Below, one piece after another: positions 1 to 7,194 of a stretch of DNA of 64,000 nt. The first letter of the stretch is position 1, and each line of letters begins with the position of its first letter. Source of the stretch: Vibrio gigantis (GTDB taxonomy: Bacteria > Pseudomonadota > Gammaproteobacteria > Enterobacterales > Vibrionaceae); NCBI RefSeq assembly GCF_024347515.1, contig NZ_AP025492.1, forward strand, positions 1,674,001 to 1,738,000. Direction: 5' to 3'. A program made the translations under genes and the position numbers. Under the pieces are notes generated by a model. That model had not been told where the DNA came from, searched no databases, and worked only from the letters and a program-made list of their open reading frames with translations.

Positions 1-68
1 CCGCTTCTTGGTGCGTAATTTTTACGTGCTGTCAGCGACTAAACTGAATATGGCTAGAATTTGAAAGG

Positions 69-165
69 TATGCCTGCCAACGATTTACAAGGCTTGGCAC
101 TTTTCGTTTAATGTTAGGTTAGCGTTTAACGCCTTATGGTTAAGGTTAGTGTCGTTGCACGGACC
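69..165. repeat. possible degenerate integron attC-like site
   Basis: A short imperfect dyad flanks this stretch: CCAACGA near 73-79 and TCGTTG near 152-157, with TTGGCAC and GGTTAG-type words between. Word order and spacing recall the attC sites of Vibrio superintegron cassettes. A complete GTTRRRY recombination box was not found, so this is at best a decayed site. It precedes a run of small unrelated genes, which fits a cassette remnant but does not prove one. Confidence 0.2.
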
Positions 166-193
166 GTAAAGTGGTATGTGGGCAGGGAAAGTT

Positions 194-526
194 ATGAATC
201 AACAAGAAGCCTTTATAGGGTTTGCGGTTTATGGGGTTATCAGTAGTTTAATCGGATTTTTTACGTTTTTTATTATCAAAGATGCAAAGTACAAACAAAC
301 ATTGTGGACTTTGCAGTCGGTTATTTTTGGTATCTTTTTGATTGGCTTTATCTATTGGTCTGGTGGTAATGGGCGAGAATTGTTGCTCTGGATTCCGCTT
401 GTTACTTTAATGTCTATTTACAATATCCATTCTCTGAAATTTTGTAGTTCTTGTGGAAAAATTAACGTAAGAAAAAGCGGATTATCATCCATTAAATCAT
501 GTCGTGAATGTAGTAATGCTTTATAG
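194..526 (+). CDS. small three-helix membrane protein with C-terminal zinc ribbon
   Basis: A 110-residue protein that I do not recognise as a named family. Three hydrophobic stretches (about residues 7-29, 37-56 and 63-78) suggest an inner membrane protein. The C-terminal tail holds two CxxC pairs (C84/C87 and C103/C106), the pattern of a small zinc ribbon, probably cytoplasmic. An in-frame ATG at 176 exists, but the ATG at 194 has a purine-rich AGGGAAAG just upstream and gives a better N-terminus. It stands alone between long non-coding stretches, like the other small genes at this end of the window. The function is unknown. Confidence 0.6.
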   Translation: MNQQEAFIGFAVYGVISSLIGFFTFFIIKDAKYKQTLWTLQSVIFGIFLIGFIYWSGGNGRELLLWIPLVTLMSIYNIHSLKFCSSCGKINVRKSGLSSIKSCRECSNAL

Positions 527-585
527 TAAAGCTAAGAAATATCAGACGTTTGTTCATTTTAGTTTCAGCCTTAAAAGGAAGTTGT

Positions 586-867
586 ATGAATTTAGATAAA
601 GCTAAAAAGCGCATCGCAAAGCAGGTTAAAAAAGGCGACAACGGATATCCGAAAATTACGCTAGCGTATTACGGAGCGACCAAAGACCTCGCTACAGAAG
701 TCTCGGTTCAATTTATGTTGGGTGAAGGCGATGGTATTCAAGAAGAGCGTTTTTCTTGTGAAACCGAAATTAGAGATAATGAGTTAGTTCAAACGACGTT
801 ACTCAAGATAATCGAGCGAGCAAATGTTAACTCAGTGATTGAAGTTGAAGGCGTGGCTGTTCTTTAG
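586..867 (+). CDS. conserved hypothetical protein, 93 aa
   Basis: A small soluble alpha/beta-looking protein with a basic N-terminal helix (KAKKRIAKQVKKGD) followed by strands and a mixed acidic C-terminal half. There is no signal peptide, membrane segment or recognisable motif. The start was chosen because AAGGAAG lies seven bases before the ATG at 586; a TTG at 550 would extend it by 12 residues with no ribosome site. It is transcribed in the same direction as its neighbours but with gaps of 50-80 bp, so it may be an independent unit. I assign no function. Confidence 0.55.
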   Translation: MNLDKAKKRIAKQVKKGDNGYPKITLAYYGATKDLATEVSVQFMLGEGDGIQEERFSCETEIRDNELVQTTLLKIIERANVNSVIEVEGVAVL

Positions 868-945
868 TTTACTTTGGCCTAGAAACAAAATGAACGCGAA
901 AAGTTATCTGTATAATCCACATTTTGATCGAAGTAGGCAGGACAC

Positions 946-1461
946 ATGGCGATCTCGTTTGAAACTCAAAGACTAAAAGTAGAAGAAGTTGCCGGTGAAC
1001 TTAGCGTTTCAGAACGCTTGACTCTGCTTCAGCGAGTACCTGAAATTTTAACCCCGTCAGTAGTTGAAAACCTTCCACCTTACTTTCACGACATTGTGTC
1101 AGATGAGCTGGCTGAAATTTGGCTAAACCGAATGTTGTCGGAGAGCCGCTTACTTCAAATTAAAGCCAACGATAATGAACTGATTGGTTTCTTGTTCGTT
1201 TACGTGGAAGACGAAACTGATGCTCATATTGGCTATTTGCTTGCAGAGGCTTTCTGGGGCAAGGGCTTAGCGAGTGAACTACTACAGCACTTCATCACAG
1301 AAGTCGCTAAAGCGGAGTCATGGTCAACGCTGATTGGCGGTGTCGATCGCTCAAATATTGCCTCTGCGAACTTACTTAAAAAGTTAGGTTTTGTTGAGCA
1401 AAGCTCTGACGAAAGTGCCGTGGTTTTCTATGAATATAGGCTTTCTAGTCCTAATTATTAA
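946..1461 (+). CDS. GNAT family N-acetyltransferase (RimJ/RimL-like)
   Basis: 171 residues. The GNAT acetyl-CoA binding signature is visible at about residues 95-115, where HIGYLLAEAFWGKGLASELL carries the Q/RxxGxG/A-type loop (GKGLA). The second half has the usual N-x-A-S-x-x-L-x-x-x-G-F segment (NIASANLLKKLGF), which closes the acetyl-CoA fold. Proteins of this type transfer acetyl groups to amines on ribosomal proteins, amino acids or small molecules; the substrate cannot be read from sequence. AGGA lies just before the ATG. It is monocistronic in appearance and is the first of two acetyltransferases here that are not close copies of each other. Confidence 0.85.
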   Translation: MAISFETQRLKVEEVAGELSVSERLTLLQRVPEILTPSVVENLPPYFHDIVSDELAEIWLNRMLSESRLLQIKANDNELIGFLFVYVEDETDAHIGYLLAEAFWGKGLASELLQHFITEVAKAESWSTLIGGVDRSNIASANLLKKLGFVEQSSDESAVVFYEYRLSSPNY

Positions 1462-1630
1462 TTCTTCATTCCTAACCCTAACCCAACCCATACCTGCGTT
1501 TGACATGTATTCCCAATGCTGAATATCACCAGTTTGATTAAATGTTAGTATTTATGGCCCAATATTTGGGCAAAATAGTCGCGCAGTCCACTACTTAGTA
1601 CAGCGTTATTCGTGAGAACAAGAAGGTCAT

Positions 1631-2089
1631 ATGGAAAATATTAGAAAAGCTCAAGCGTCTGATTTGGTGTCAATCCAAGAGCTAGCGAGAGAGACAATCA
1701 ATGCTTGTTACCGTTCGTTTTTGGGTGATGAAGGCGTTGATTGGTTCATCAACAGTGGTGAGTCTGATAAAGAAGTTGAGAAACAACTCTCAAATTGTGT
1801 CGTGCTCGAATCAAATAATCAGATTCAAGGTTATTGTGCGTTTGAAAATGACTTCGTACACATCCTAATGGTTTCCCCGAGCATTCAACGTTCAGGGTTT
1901 GGTGCGACTCTTCTTAAGTATGTTGAGAATGAGATGGGCACATTGGGTCACGAACATTATCGTCTTGAAACATTTAAAGGTAATGAACAAGCGATTCAGT
2001 TTTATCTGAAAAATGGTTGGTCGATAGATAGGGAAGAAACCGACGAAGCGTTTGGATTTGTTAGGGTTTATTTGAGTAAAAATGCCTAA
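1631..2089 (+). CDS. GNAT family N-acetyltransferase
   Basis: 152 residues. Motif A of GNAT enzymes is seen in VHILMVSPSIQRSGFGATLL (QRSGFG is the pyrophosphate-binding loop), and the C-terminal AIQFYLKNGW matches the usual motif B region. No signal peptide, so cytoplasmic. AAGGTCAT precedes the ATG. The stop codon lies in the string GCCTAACAAAACG, which resembles the beginning of a Vibrio cassette recombination site, but no matching second half follows. The substrate is unknown; small-molecule acetylation or stress tolerance are common roles in the family. Confidence 0.85.
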   Translation: MENIRKAQASDLVSIQELARETINACYRSFLGDEGVDWFINSGESDKEVEKQLSNCVVLESNNQIQGYCAFENDFVHILMVSPSIQRSGFGATLLKYVENEMGTLGHEHYRLETFKGNEQAIQFYLKNGWSIDREETDEAFGFVRVYLSKNA

Positions 2090-2133
2090 CAAAACGTCAC
2101 CTATTACTCATAATTTATCAAGGAAGAAACGTT

Positions 2134-2583
2134 ATGAAATTAGCTCAGTTAAATATCGCTCTGGCAAGGTATCCGTTAGATGCGCCAGAAATCAAAGAAT
2201 TTGTCGATAATTTAGAGTTGGTTAATGGGATTGCAGAAAACAGTGCAGGGTTTGTTTGGCGTCTGAAAGATGAACCTGGTGACGCCACCAACATCCAAGC
2301 TTTCGATGATCCTAATATGATTGTGAACATGTCGGTGTGGGACTCTGTGGATTCGTTAAAGAACTTCATATTCCGCACCCATCACCGTGATTTCATGCGC
2401 CGAAAGGGGGAGTGGTTTCATCGTTTACCAGAAGATACCTATGTTCTTTGGTGGATTGAAGAAGGCCATACTCCCACACTCGAAGAAGCGATAGAGCGAC
2501 TTGAACACCTCAGAGAAACCGGTGATACGCCTTATGCGTTCACGTTTAAAACCAATTTTACAGCGTCAGAAGCGCCAAAATAG
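2134..2583 (+). CDS. DUF3291 domain protein
   Basis: 149 residues matching the DUF3291 pattern: N-terminal KLAQLNIALARYPLDAP, a central GFVWRLKDEPGD, then NMSVWDSVDSL and FIFRTHHRDFMRRKGEWF, followed by YVLWWIEEGHTPTLEEA. The fold is expected to be a dimeric alpha/beta barrel like antibiotic-biosynthesis monooxygenase (ABM) proteins, but no catalytic residues are established for the family. AAGGAAG precedes the ATG. It follows the second acetyltransferase by 44 bp and might be co-transcribed with it. Cytoplasmic; substrate unknown. Confidence 0.8.
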   Translation: MKLAQLNIALARYPLDAPEIKEFVDNLELVNGIAENSAGFVWRLKDEPGDATNIQAFDDPNMIVNMSVWDSVDSLKNFIFRTHHRDFMRRKGEWFHRLPEDTYVLWWIEEGHTPTLEEAIERLEHLRETGDTPYAFTFKTNFTASEAPK

Positions 2584-2616
2584 CGTTTGTTCAACCAACG
2601 TTATGTTCTATTGAAA

Positions 2617-2940
2617 CTAAAATAGGGGCATTTGTGATGAGTGAGAGCTGTTGATATTGGATGCTTCATCGACCACTTGATGGTATTCAACCCAAACCTT
2701 GTTGCTCCTAGGGAACTCTCGTTTCAAAACCTTCTTAACGTGTTTTCGAGTGCTTGCTACATCGCCGGTAAATGTATGATTGTGATAACCCGTTTCGACG
2801 ATCTGAAACTGTGCATGATCAAGGCAATAAAGCACAAAGCCTCGGTCTTTTTTGTACGTTTTAAAGTTTACGGCTTCTTTAGGTTGTAAGCTCTTAAGTT
2901 GCTTTTCGACTAACGTTAGTACTTGGGATATATGAATCAT
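2617..2940 (-). CDS. hypothetical protein, 107 aa
   Basis: A soluble, lysine-rich small protein with no signal peptide or membrane segment. The middle (GFVLYCLDHAQFQIVETGYHN, followed by a basic helix RKHVKKVLKREF) suggests a compact alpha/beta domain. I do not recognise it as a named family. It converges on the DUF3291 gene with a 33-bp gap. A frame on the opposite strand across the same DNA is shorter and lacks a ribosome site, so the minus strand is preferred. Confidence 0.55.
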   Translation of the reverse strand: MIHISQVLTLVEKQLKSLQPKEAVNFKTYKKDRGFVLYCLDHAQFQIVETGYHNHTFTGDVASTRKHVKKVLKREFPRSNKVWVEYHQVVDEASNINSSHSSQMPLF

Positions 2941-3093
2941 GTGTCGCTCACTCTTGTAGTGAATGAGGTAAGGTTATCAAACAGATAAGCTCTGGAAATA
3001 TCAAAAAATACTGAACATGCGTTTAGTTAAGGCGTAGAGATTCGCGAAAGGAGGGCATTTAGTCGTAACTCAGAACATGTGATCTGTTCTAGG

Positions 3094-3390
3094 CTAAGCT
3101 GAGGCTGTGAAATAATCTCGAAAAACAAACAAAATGGCGCTGAGTCCAAACAATATTACGATGTAACCAGCAATAATGACTTTTTCATGTGATACGGCGT
3201 AATGTGAATAGTTGTCGACACGGACTATTTTGTTGTCATCGACTGCTTGTACGAAGTGGGCTGAGTAGTTTTTTGGTAAAGGTTCTATAGAGATCTTACC
3301 TATAGTAAAAATCACAATCAGTAAACGCCCAACTCGATAAGCTAATTGACTGCCTCCAATTAACAGTATGTGTGCAAGTGCTTCTGCCAT
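3094..3390 (-). CDS. small two-helix membrane protein
   Basis: 98 residues with a hydrophobic N-terminal segment (ALAHILLIGGSQLAYRVGRLL, running on into IVIFTIG) and a second near the C-terminus (VIIAGYIVILFGLSAILFVF), leaving a polar loop of about 30 residues between. The start was placed at the ATG at 3390 because GAGGGA lies nine bases upstream; a TTG two codons earlier is possible. No family recognised. It is flanked by non-coding DNA on both sides. The function is unknown; the protein should sit in the inner membrane. Confidence 0.5.
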   Translation of the reverse strand: MAEALAHILLIGGSQLAYRVGRLLIVIFTIGKISIEPLPKNYSAHFVQAVDDNKIVRVDNYSHYAVSHEKVIIAGYIVILFGLSAILFVFRDYFTASA

Positions 3391-3396
3391 TACCAA

Positions 3397-3787
3397 TTTC
3401 CCTCATTATTATGAATATCCATAATATCTCGACCCGAAAATTAATTTGTTGATTAGGTTCAAGTAACCATATGACAAAGTTTTCAAGGTGATTTCTAACA
3501 CTTGGCTAAAAAGTGGCACTGAGTACAGAAGAATCTAGAATCTGGCTATCGTGTGAAAATTAAAGTAAATGGTTTGGTTGTTATTGTTTGCTTTGTCTAA
3601 GCTTTACTTTAAAGGTTCGGTGTTATTTCATCCAAGTCGATTTCGGTGATGTAAGGCAAATAATTCAAGTCGACAGCCGACGCATGAAATTTGTAACGCT
3701 AAAGCTCTGGATATTTGGTTCAGATTTGCGTTGTTAAATTGCTTAACTGTGCGTTAGCCACTTTAACTGATCACAGAGGATCTAATT
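3397..3787. other. 391-bp gap without a gene
   Basis: No credible reading frame on either strand. The DNA is AT-rich and contains words such as ACACTTGGC (near 3498), TGGCAC and GCGTTAGCC (near 3751) that resemble pieces of Vibrio integron recombination sites, but no complete paired site can be drawn. The last 30 bases hold the ribosome site (AGAGGAT) of the downstream OsmC gene, whose promoter presumably lies in this gap. Confidence 0.4.
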
Positions 3788-4312
3788 ATGAAATCAATTG
3801 TATTTGAAGCGCAAAGACCTCTTAAAGAAAGCTATGTCGAAAAACCAAGCTTGGCTATGGTCACGGACCACGCTAAAACTTCAGGGGAATATGCCTCTGA
3901 ACCATTCCATTCAATCGTTGAACCTATGGACGGTTGCGGTGTTTCAGTGCCCGTAGGTGTTCATGCTGCAGTTGGAGGTAAGCATGACGCTCCTACGCCC
4001 GGAGATATACTATGTGCTGCATTAGCAGCTTGCCAAGATTCCTCTATTCGTATGGTTGCCAACTTGATGGGGATTGAACTGGTCGAATTAGAGGTCAACG
4101 TGACAGCTACTGCAGATGTTCGAGGGGCCCTGATGATGAATAGATTGGTCCCGGTAGGCTTTCAAAATATGACCTGTGAAGTGAAAATGAAGGTAAAAGA
4201 AGGGACGGATTCAAAACAGTTAGAACGCCTCCAAACCGCGGCTAAGGCATGTTGCGTTGTTCAGCAAACACTCAAATCGCCCCCTCCAGTTAAAACGACA
4301 TTTATTCTCTAA
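3788..4312 (+). CDS. OsmC/Ohr family protein (putative thiol peroxidase)
   Basis: 174 residues. OsmC proteins are cytoplasmic dimers that reduce organic hydroperoxides using a pair of cysteines. Both conserved blocks are seen: C82 in the central helix (CAALAACQDSSIRMVANLMGI) and C155/C156 in AAKACCVVQQTLKSPPPV, the second carrying an extra adjacent cysteine. The YcfA/OsmC-type glycine-rich segment (AAVGGKHDAPTPGD) precedes the first helix. AGAGGAT lies seven bases before the ATG. It is a single gene flanked by non-coding DNA. The N-terminus of about 45 residues is longer than in minimal OsmC. The substrate could be organic peroxides or another electrophile. Confidence 0.75.
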   Translation: MKSIVFEAQRPLKESYVEKPSLAMVTDHAKTSGEYASEPFHSIVEPMDGCGVSVPVGVHAAVGGKHDAPTPGDILCAALAACQDSSIRMVANLMGIELVELEVNVTATADVRGALMMNRLVPVGFQNMTCEVKMKVKEGTDSKQLERLQTAAKACCVVQQTLKSPPPVKTTFIL

Positions 4313-4400
4313 AGCCGGAGAGTTTTGTGAATAAAGAAGTACGATAAGCAGTGTGAGATGTAATAAGGCACCACTGCGTAAAACGATGCCTTACAACGGA

Positions 4401-4940
4401 CTATTTTCTGGCTCCTACGGGTATCATGATGTGTACGTATGGAGTTCCTTTCCACATAACATATGGGCCTCCAAGGCTTGGATCCGTAGGTAATGAATCC
4501 AATAGTGTAACATCAGGGGTAATGATCATTAGGTGCGGGCCTTCTACGACCCAGTCATTATCATCGGTTGGCCCCTTAGCGTACGGGTCTATATTACTAG
4601 CCCCCTCATCACCAGCGAGCATGTAAGATATCCCGATGGCTTTCGCTTGGAATGGTTCTTTGTTCATCCAGGCTTTCGCCCAATCCATCCATGGGCCATC
4701 CATACACATAGGTGCTTTTCCCGTGAGTTGGGGTGGGGTTGGGAAGCATGTGTAGTTACTCGTTCCTTCTTGCAGGACATTTTGATCCCAGTCTAAAACA
4801 GTAACAGTGTCACGTAATGTAGGAGGCGCGGCACTAAGCGCATCTTCTAATAGAGATTGCGATTTTTCGGCAGTATATCCGCTAAAACTATAAGTGATAG
4901 TGAGTGCAAATACTGTCATAAGTCTAGTGTTCAGTTTCAT
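4401..4940 (-). CDS. secreted/periplasmic hypothetical protein
   Basis: 179 residues with an N-terminal signal peptide (MKLNTRLMTVFALTITYSFSGYTAEK, cleavage likely after YTA). The mature part is acidic and rich in W, P and G (CMDGPWMDWAKAWMNKEPFQ, YMLAGDEGASNIDPYAKGPTDDNDW, YVHIMIPVG) and has two cysteines that could form a disulfide. The pattern is that of a conserved proteobacterial periplasmic protein family without known function. GAGGAT lies nine bases before the ATG. Transcription converges on the OsmC gene. No enzyme motif was recognised. Confidence 0.65.
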   Translation of the reverse strand: MKLNTRLMTVFALTITYSFSGYTAEKSQSLLEDALSAAPPTLRDTVTVLDWDQNVLQEGTSNYTCFPTPPQLTGKAPMCMDGPWMDWAKAWMNKEPFQAKAIGISYMLAGDEGASNIDPYAKGPTDDNDWVVEGPHLMIITPDVTLLDSLPTDPSLGGPYVMWKGTPYVHIMIPVGARK

Positions 4941-5139
4941 AGAAATGATCCTCTAGCTATGAGCAAATGTTTAAAACATCTCATCAAGTATAGTTTAATT
5001 ATGTAACTCGCCCCCTGAGCACACAACCATACCCAAATCGTGGCTGACGTATTATTGAGTCTAATTGAGGTTCAATTACTTGTATCCCTTATCAATTGTG
5101 AGGAACCTTTGACCTCTTTATCGTTACAATTAATAAAAG

Positions 5140-5544
5140 ATGAAACCAAGCAAAAGATACCAAAAAATCACGTTTCACCATGTCGGAATCCCAACAAGTA
5201 ACTCCCTTCCAGGGGATACTCATGTTGCCGCATTGAAGATGCATGCGACTGGATATTTTGAAACACCTTACGCAATGGAGTGGATGAACTTTGATGAAGA
5301 CAGTTCACTACCTGAAGTGATAAAGACGCAGCCACATATTGGTTATGTTGTAGAGAGTTTGAAAGACGCCATTCGGGGGAGGGATGTTATTTTGGGGCCT
5401 ACAAGCCCGGTACAGGGAGTGACTGTTGCGTTTGTATTGGAAGGTCGAGACCTCATTGAATTCTTAGAATTTGATAAAGCTGAACATGAAGTTTGGCCAC
5501 ACCCAAACAAGTTTATGTTGGAATTGATAGAGGAAGATCGTTAG
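5140..5544 (+). CDS. VOC/glyoxalase-like protein
   Basis: 134 residues. The N-terminal KITFHHVGIPTSN resembles the first metal-binding strand of vicinal-oxygen-chelate proteins, and the C-terminal VTVAFVLEGRDLIEFLEF resembles the last strand carrying the second acidic ligand. Only one VOC module pair is present, so a dimer would be needed. Cytoplasmic. No good ribosome site precedes the ATG and no alternative start is better, so the N-terminus is uncertain. Metal and substrate are unknown. Confidence 0.6.
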   Translation: MKPSKRYQKITFHHVGIPTSNSLPGDTHVAALKMHATGYFETPYAMEWMNFDEDSSLPEVIKTQPHIGYVVESLKDAIRGRDVILGPTSPVQGVTVAFVLEGRDLIEFLEFDKAEHEVWPHPNKFMLELIEEDR

Positions 5545-5628
5545 CAATAACTTTCTATCGAACAGAAGGTTTCTCATAAACATATGATCACGGGTGTTAT
5601 AGAACATTCAATAGGAACGAATATAGAA

Positions 5629-5657
5629 AAATACCGCCTTGGATATCGGCGGTATTT
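5629..5657. terminator. bidirectional intrinsic terminator
   Basis: A perfect 10-bp stem (AAATACCGCC paired with GGCGGTATTT) with a nine-base loop. On the minus strand it is followed by a run of five T, so it mainly ends the efflux operon; it may also serve the convergent VOC-like gene. Confidence 0.8.
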
Positions 5658-5698
5658 ATTATTGAGCTTATCGCTTTGATGAGTAGCGTATAGCTTTC

Positions 5699-7192
5699 CT
5701 AGTGAACAGAAGCTAACTCGACGCTTTGTGATTCACTAGCGACTTTCCAATCACCACCTAGGGCTTTATAAACAGCAATCGTAGTACTAGCAGTTTGAAG
5801 CTTGGCGGCCACTTGTCGATCTTGCATTACTTTTTGTTGTCTTTGTGCATCTAACACCGATAAGTAATCAACTAGACCCGCTTTATAGAGCGATTTTGCT
5901 TTGCTCACCGCGTGATCGACGGCAAGAGTGGCTTCATCGATGCGCTTTTGATTCTCTTGGCTACGACCATAGGCAAACAAGCTAGAGTCTACCTCTGCGA
6001 ATGCACTGTCTACCGAATGCTGGTAGTTAAGCGCTGCTGAACGGAACCTTGCTTCATTCATCTCGACCATGGCTTCACCTCGGCCACCATCGAATACATT
6101 CCAACTGATACCTGCAGATGCCGCCCAACCGAATGAGTCGCTGCTGAACAAGTCATCAAAACTTCCTGCGGTGATGCCTGGCGTACCAGTTAGAAAAAAC
6201 TTTGGATAGCGATTGGCGATGCTTGCGCCGAGTTCTTCATTGATTGCAGCCATTTCACGCTCTGCAATTCGGATGTCTGGGCGTTGCTCTAACAACTCAG
6301 AAGGTAAGCCCGTCGGAATAACATCGTTCATTCGCGGTAAGATAAATTGTTCCGTTAAGCGTTGGTTTACCTTCGTAAGTGATTCGCCTAACAACACTGC
6401 CATACGCTGCTTATGGACTTGTTCTGCTATTTCAAGTTGAGGAACAATAGACTCAGTCGCCGAAAGCATCGCTTTGGCTTGGGCAAGATCTAACTCAGAG
6501 CCGTAGCCACTACGTACCACTTTGGTGACCAATTCTAAGGTCTGCTTTTGGTCAGTAATGTTCTCTAGTGCTATGGCTTTTCGTTCTTGAGCGCCTCGGT
6601 ATTGCAAGTAGTTGTGAATGACATCGGCAGTGATCAAGGTGCTTAAACCCGATTGGAATATCTCGGCTTGTTCAACGCGAATCGTCGCCGCGTTAGATTG
6701 CTTATCGATACGCCCAAACAGATCCATTTCCCATGCAATACTTGCACCTAAGAACCCACCATCGTGTTGGGCTTCAAGTAACGACATGCCCGTTGCTGAT
6801 TCAACCGCATCAGAGGCACCAAATACCGGGCCGAGTAGGGAGTCGTTCTCACTCAGTTGGTAGTTGTAATAACCGCCACCGACATTGATTGTCGGAACTT
6901 TAAATGACTCCACAACGCTCTTATATGAGTTCGCCATGTTAATTCGTTCGGCGGCTAGTTTAAGCGGGATGTTCTGGTTTTGAACATCAACCACTAATTG
7001 ATTGAGCGTTGGGTCATTGAACTGCGTCCACCAATGAATTTGTTGTTCGTTTTGGTTCCCCCCGTCTTGGCTGTATAGAAATGTCTCAGCCATTGTCGTT
7101 TGTGGTTCTTCGTAATCTGGGCCAACGGCACAGCCGGTCAGCAACAAGGCGAGAGCAATAGGAGCCATTTTAAACTTTGTGAATGGATACAT
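5699..7192 (-). CDS. RND efflux outer membrane factor, NodT family lipoprotein
   Basis: 497 residues. This is the TolC-like outer membrane channel of the tripartite pump encoded with it. The signal peptide ends in a lipobox (LLLTGC, C21), followed by AVGPDYEEP, the hallmark of NodT/OprM-type factors. Two OEP repeats follow, with the expected helices (QAKAMLSATESIVPQLE; LDAQRQQKVMQDRQ) and the LPSELLEQRPDIRIAEREM motif near the middle. Length is normal for the family. The ATG has AAGGAG upstream, which overlaps the end of the pump gene two bases away, so it is translated from the same mRNA. A terminator follows. Confidence 0.93.
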   Translation of the reverse strand: MYPFTKFKMAPIALALLLTGCAVGPDYEEPQTTMAETFLYSQDGGNQNEQQIHWWTQFNDPTLNQLVVDVQNQNIPLKLAAERINMANSYKSVVESFKVPTINVGGGYYNYQLSENDSLLGPVFGASDAVESATGMSLLEAQHDGGFLGASIAWEMDLFGRIDKQSNAATIRVEQAEIFQSGLSTLITADVIHNYLQYRGAQERKAIALENITDQKQTLELVTKVVRSGYGSELDLAQAKAMLSATESIVPQLEIAEQVHKQRMAVLLGESLTKVNQRLTEQFILPRMNDVIPTGLPSELLEQRPDIRIAEREMAAINEELGASIANRYPKFFLTGTPGITAGSFDDLFSSDSFGWAASAGISWNVFDGGRGEAMVEMNEARFRSAALNYQHSVDSAFAEVDSSLFAYGRSQENQKRIDEATLAVDHAVSKAKSLYKAGLVDYLSVLDAQRQQKVMQDRQVAAKLQTASTTIAVYKALGGDWKVASESQSVELASVH

Positions 7193-7194
7193 GC

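Noticed and set aside
2..64. Possible tail of a coding frame at the left edge
   Set aside because: Twenty codons ending in TGA are too few to support a gene; nothing recognisable in the translation.
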